Of a DNA stretch of 64,000 nt, positions 59,826-64,000 are shown one piece after another. Source of the stretch: Ectocarpus siliculosus (lineage: Eukaryota; Sar; Phaeophyceae; Ectocarpales; Ectocarpaceae); contig FN648471.1 of the NCBI GenBank assembly GCA_000310025.1, positions 101,067 to 165,066 of the forward strand. The letters are read 5' to 3'. The position numbers and the translations under genes were made by a program. The notes beneath the pieces were generated by a model. It was not told where the DNA came from. It did no database searches and worked only from the letters and a program-made list of their open reading frames with translations. Each line of letters begins with the position of its first letter. The stretch's first letter is position 1.

Positions 59826-60577
59826 TACTGTAGACGACACAAGATAACACACCCACATTAGAAACCACACCCCCCACAGAATACGACACCCCGGTGAAAA
59901 TATTCGGCGTTTCTGACAAACCATCGATTTATCACCGGGGCTACATAACATAACACACCCCCTTGAGGTTACGCCGCAGGCTCCTCCTTCTATCACCAGG
60001 GTGATACAACATCTGCCCCGTCTGCGTGTGGGTATCTCACACACACAACATCTGCGTAACTCTCTTTTGGTCGTGCCCAATAGCAAGGTATGCAGGAGCC
60101 TACTTTTTTGTATGAGGGGGCAGGACGGATGGTGCACTCTGTGGCCACCGAGCTCAGGAGTTTCGTCACCTCCGTTGAGCTCCTTTGTTTTACCACATTC
60201 CGCAGAACCACAAGTCACGAAGTGTTGTACAGGCATTGCTATCACATCCCCGCAATACCAACCAAGTGTGCGGCAGCAGCGGTTCAACTCGACAAGTAGT
60301 ATTCTTTTGTCACACACCCTCACTATCACACCCCAAACATATTCGGACATGCTATCACACCCCCTTACCCCCTCATTTATCACACCCCAAACACACCCTG
60401 CGCGTGTTCGGACGTGCTATCACACCCCCTGATTCATCACAGGCCCAAGCGAGCTGCACTTTATCACCCGGGCTACATGAGATACCACACCCCCCACATG
60501 ATACCACACCCGGTGATGATATTTTTAAAGCCCAAAATGTTATCAACGGGGTGAGTTATCTCGTGTCGTCTACGGTA
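59826..60577. mobile_element. 752-bp TA-flanked inverted-repeat element with ATCACACCCC motifs
   Basis: TACTGTAGACGACACAAGAT (59826) is the inverse of the right end ATCTCGTGTCGTCTACGGTA (to 60577), with 2 mismatches over 23 bases. Both ends terminate in TA. The inside is packed with TATCAC/GATACCACACCCC motifs in both halves, plus CCGGTGAAAATATT/CCGGTGATGATATT near the ends. No transposase is encoded. It abuts the right LTR of the gypsy element, only six bases away. Confidence 0.65.
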
Positions 60578-60747
60578 TTTTGTTTGAGAAAGGACTCTTT
60601 GTACGGTTTAGTCTAGACGATACGTTCAGGAGAAGACTGTCAAAGGTGGGGCAATGTGTTTTTCCAGGCGAATCCGTGCATTTTCGATGCTGTATTTGTC
60701 GTTGGAGCTACTGCAGACTATTGTAGAACGGGTCTTGTACATTATCC

Positions 60748-61017
60748 TAATTCCGCCCATGGGAACCCATGGGTACCCATGGGACGCACTATGGGTCGCA
60801 ACATGGGTACCCATTGGTACCCATGGGAACCCATGGTGCGTCCCGTGGGTTCCCACGGTGAAACAACCCGTGTTGCGTCCCATGGGTGCCCATGGGTTGC
60901 AGTGGGGCGCCCCATGGGCACCCACGGTTGGCACCATGGGCGCTTTTACCGTGGGTGCCTATGGGACGTCCCATGGGCGCCCATGGGACGTCCCATGGGT
61001 ACCCATGGGCGGAATTG
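60748..61017. repeat. Palindromic CCCATGGG repeat block with inverted ends
   Basis: More than ten copies of the palindrome CCCATGGG or one-base variants occur in 270 bp, many spaced by two bases (10-base period). The whole block is itself inverted: AATTCCGCCCATGGG at the left and CCCATGGGCGGAATT at the right. Frames stay open on both strands and read MGTHG/PWVPMG repeats, so those frames are not evidence of a gene. Confidence 0.85.
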
Positions 61018-62385
61018 GAAAATACCTACTTAGTTCATATGCATACGAACCACTTCTTTTTTTACGTGAGGGTCGATGCCTTTGTCTGCGCCCGAGTACA
61101 CTTCTGTAAAATTAATTGTACAGAATGGGTCTGGAGATAAGCGTCAACGTCGTGTCGAGCCTCAATTCCTTATTTTGGGTGGAAGGACCGGTCGAAGCCG
61201 TCAATTTTCTTAAAACGGTTTTCTCATTCCTTTGGGCTACCGCATCCACCCTGTTGATGACTTCTTTATTTCGTTTCTTCTCATGTCTGTGTAATAGTAT
61301 TGACACGCAGAGGAATCCCTGAACACCTTGGCGAAGACTCACTTGCTGATTCATATCTCTCTTTGGACAGCAGTGCATTCTGTTTCCTTGCTCTCTGTGG
61401 TAGACTCAGCATGTGGGGGCAGACCAGCTCCCTCTAACAGGGGCTACAAAGGTCCTTCAATGAATCGGGAGTTACGTCTTTCTCCCGCACATACTTTCCT
61501 CTGGGCATTAGCCCGCACTAGAGCGTTGGCACTTTCCTACACATTCAAATCCCATAACACTAGCCCACCCTGAAAGCTCTCATAAGCAGATAAGTACATC
61601 TCCGAACGTGACCATTTCTTGTCGAATGCCAAATGAGAGTATCGAGGATGCGGAGCTCCAAAGTACCACAATTCACCGTCCAACACCTCTCACTCGATGA
61701 GTCGTAAGACCATCGTTTCACCTCTAAAACAAAAGAAGGTATAGGAAGGAATAAACTGGGACTAACAGGAGGGAAACCAACGGGAGAGCCGGAAAAGGCG
61801 AAGGAACAACTACCATAACAGGTCGGAACCCAAAAGAAAGGGGAAAAGAGGAAACAGAAGACACGAAAGAAAAAAGAGTCGCCGGAACGACGAAGAGGAA
61901 CGAATGTCGTCGGAACGACGAAAACAAGTAACGTCGTCGAACGACGAAGAAAGGAACGTCGTCGAAACGACGAAAAGACGTGTATCGATCAAACGATAAG
62001 ATATGCCAAACAACCACCGCGGTGGCGTGGGAGCGACAACAAGGTAAAGGTCACGAAACACCTACAGTCCGCAAACTCTAAGAAGAGAAGACGTAGAGAC
62101 GAAAAGAAGTCGAAAATGTACAAAAGCACCACAACGTACCAAAAAGGCCTGAAACCAAACGTTTCGGAAGCGAAAAGACGAAGAAAAGGGGTGGCGACAC
62201 CAAACATTAACTGGCAAAACCCCGGCAAGTAACAGAGGAAGCTCGACCTGGCGGACTAATGAAGCCAAAATAAAAAAGACGAGAGAACGAAATAAAATAA
62301 CGCTAAGAACAACAGAAGGCAAAAGCCACCAAGCATGTCATCTTAAAGGGAGCGCACGAAGTCCTCAGGCAACGAGCGGGCGTAC
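61018..62385. other. Non-coding repeats beside the second gypsy element
   Basis: 61150-61215 (GTCGAGCCTCAATTCCTTAT to TTTTCTTAAAAC) is an inverted relative of the foldback centre at 37487-37550. From about 61700 to 62340 the + strand is A/G-rich and may be the 3' untranslated/LTR part of the minus-strand gypsy element, but no matching repeat is in the window. No gene is supported. Confidence 0.4.
61880..61985. repeat. Degenerate array of GTCGTCGAACGACGA palindromes
   Basis: Four units (GTCGCCGGAACGACGAA, GTCGTCGGAACGACGAA, GTCGTCGAACGACGAA, GTCGTCGAAACGACGAA) occur at 25- to 30-base spacing, each self-complementary around TCGTCG/CGACGA and separated by A/G-rich spacers. Confidence 0.7.
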
Positions 62386-64000
62386 TCAGGCAAGGAGTTG
62401 TTCACTACGCCGCCACGCGACATGTCGGTGTTGCGAAGGATATCCTTGAAAAGAGCGCGGCCGCTGTGAACTTGGAGGCATCAGGAACCGGAGACGGTGA
62501 CTTCGATAGTGGAGTAGCGAACATCGGGAAGGGCGAGCTTCACTGGCCCAGGGTCGTCCAAGAAGCGGACGACGTAGAAGTCGGACGGGAGATGAGGTCC
62601 ACAAATCTTGCAACCACCAGAGTCCATCGTGCGGTTTGTACCAGAAGAAGGCGCCCGTAGGTAGAGGGGTAGGGGCGACGCGACGGTCCCATGTAGAACG
62701 AGGAACGAGCGAGCAGCCCAAAGGCAAAGTTCTGTCTCCTGTAGCGCGCGCTATTTCACGGGTAGCCGCACCGATGCACATCGCACGATATCGACGGTTC
62801 ATTTGGTGATGTGGGTCAGGCGAGCCTGTCCAATACCGAAGAATGTTCGGCTTGGAGTGCTGTAGATCCATCTCACGCTCCCAGGAAGGGCGAAGAAGAC
62901 CTGTCCAGTGTGCTTGGTATAGGACTGCCATAGTGCCACCACGACCACGAAGGAACTGGTGTCCGCTTATGTTTTCAACCTCAAGACGTTTGACAGGTGT
63001 CGATACGTCGTCTTCCGTAACATGGTAGGGAGGAGATTCGTTCGCATAAGAGTTCAGCACGTCCGGGGTAAGACCAGCAGGCAGAAATCTCGGCAGGTAA
63101 TCGGTGTCATGCGGAATAATAGCGCCAGATTTGCAACGCACAACTGACACACGAAGTGTCGAGTCTTGGCCCGGCAGGTCCGACGGGAGATCGAAGTAGA
63201 GCCACTTGGGCTCTAAAAACGACCATAGGGGCGTCAGACCACAGCCAAAACTGTGAACGGGCCAGCCCAGAGCAAAGACAACTTGGATTCAAGAACCGTG
63301 TCATCCGTAGCTGAACGAACACCTAGGCGGATAGTGGATTCGAAGTTGTACACCAAACCCCACCCACCTACGGTGTAAAAGGGAAGTTTACGTAAAGCAT
63401 CCGAAAGAGCGGAATTTCGCCGCTCGATCCGCGAAAAGGTTGTGCTGTTAATACACCAACTCGTACAAACGACGTTGACGATCAACAACAAGATCGTAAT
63501 ACTTAAGTTAATCACGATTCAAGCTTTGGTGACCGCGAGCATAGGGATGCTCAAGGACAGTCATCGGCAAATGCGGCAATCGGTTCATGTGCACCTCGTT
63601 GGGTGTTAAACCAGTAGCTGAACAAACCGATCTCTCGTTGACGACCTTAGCTAACATCTGAGCCATTGTGTGATTGGCAAGAGCTAGTAGCCACTTTGCG
63701 AATAGCAAGCCGGGCGTACATAGCCTGCGACAGTTTAGAACACAACTGGGAGCTGTTGTCAGACAAGAGACTCAACGGGCAACCCCACAAAGGGACAGAC
63801 CGGTTGACGAGAATGCCAGCGGTGCCTTCGGCGGTGAACTCTGCAGCCGTAACCGCGTACACATCAGCACGGCGGCTGAAACGGTCCGCGAAAAGCTGAT
63901 TGTATGTGTTTCCACGTGGTGTCAACGGAAGCGGACCGAAGTAGTCGACACTCATCGACACACCAGGGCCCTTCGGCAATGAAAGGCACCAAGTAGACCG
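62386..64000 (-). mobile_element. Second gypsy chromovirus-like element, 3' part, runs off right edge
   Basis: Read leftwards on the minus strand, an integrase core comes first (MSVDYFGPLPLTPRGN, LFADRFSRRADVYAV, LWGCPLSLLSDN; 63979-63647). Next is a piece with NHTMAQMLAKVVNER joined directly to CSATGLTPNEV, so the usual intervening segment is deleted. Then comes the GGWGLVYNFESTIRLGVRS and WAGPFTVLAVV region (63515-63234), and a last frame (63150-62386) with RLEVENISGHQFL and QAHWTGLLRPSWERE, a chromodomain-like tail. Several frameshifts make it a pseudogene. It is clearly related to the + strand element at 55252-59819. Confidence 0.78.

Noticed and set aside
59796-60383. 195-residue minus-strand frame with Cys/Gly/Val-rich sequence
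   Set aside because: It spans the border of an LTR and the TA-flanked element and repeats GV/CG from the TATCACACCCC motifs; not a gene.
60654-61140. Overlapping frames with MGTHG and WVPMG repeats on both strands
   Set aside because: All derive from the CCCATGGG palindrome array, which is open in several frames at once.

Overview
The window looks like nuclear DNA of a GC-rich eukaryote with long, intron-rich genes, CAG/Gln-, Gly- and Ala-rich low-complexity coding sequence and many transposable elements. That pattern fits a stramenopile, most likely a brown alga of the Ectocarpus type. The assignment is an inference from style; no ribosomal or organellar marker is present.

Three host genes can be rebuilt by joining exons, all on the + strand. 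(1) 2175-13280 is a seven-exon gene for a very large nuclear protein with an N-terminal C3HC4 RING whose tail resembles BARD1, a roughly 1,560-residue disordered middle with an SQ/TQ cluster, and a C-terminal tandem BRCT pair. This is the BRCA1/BARD1 layout. One extra base breaks the reading frame inside the first BRCT. (2) 16616-32555 and (3) 35548-47948 are tandem paralogues of a 12-helix major facilitator transporter of the SV2/SVOP (sugar-transporter-like) type. Each has 13 exons with identical intron phases, including a 30-nt microexon, and the two share leader, intron and 3' flank sequence. The start of a further gene, on the minus strand, lies at 1-129.

The rest is largely repeats. The first intron of each transporter gene has collected mobile DNA. 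Copy 1 intron 1 (16844-24180) carries a hairpin element (17482-18108), a 1.8-kb element with ATATAAGAGA subterminal repeats (18673-20470) and a 5'-truncated LINE (20703-22188). Copy 2 intron 1 (35755-39774) carries a 309-bp inverted-repeat element and a larger foldback. Smaller inverted-repeat or SINE-like pieces lie between the genes (34101-34494) and in other introns (26740-27240, 45057-45227).

Right of 51.5 kb the sequence is a retroelement graveyard. It holds a Gag-like/Gln-rich segment, an internally deleted Ty3/gypsy element with a decayed chromodomain-like tail (55252-59819), a TA-flanked inverted-repeat element (59826-60577), a palindromic CCCATGGG block (60748-61017), and a second related gypsy element on the minus strand running off the right edge (62386-64000).

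The host genes have no obvious shared pathway: one suggests DNA-damage signalling, the other membrane transport. Protein products are predictions from spliced reading frames; no transcript evidence was available.
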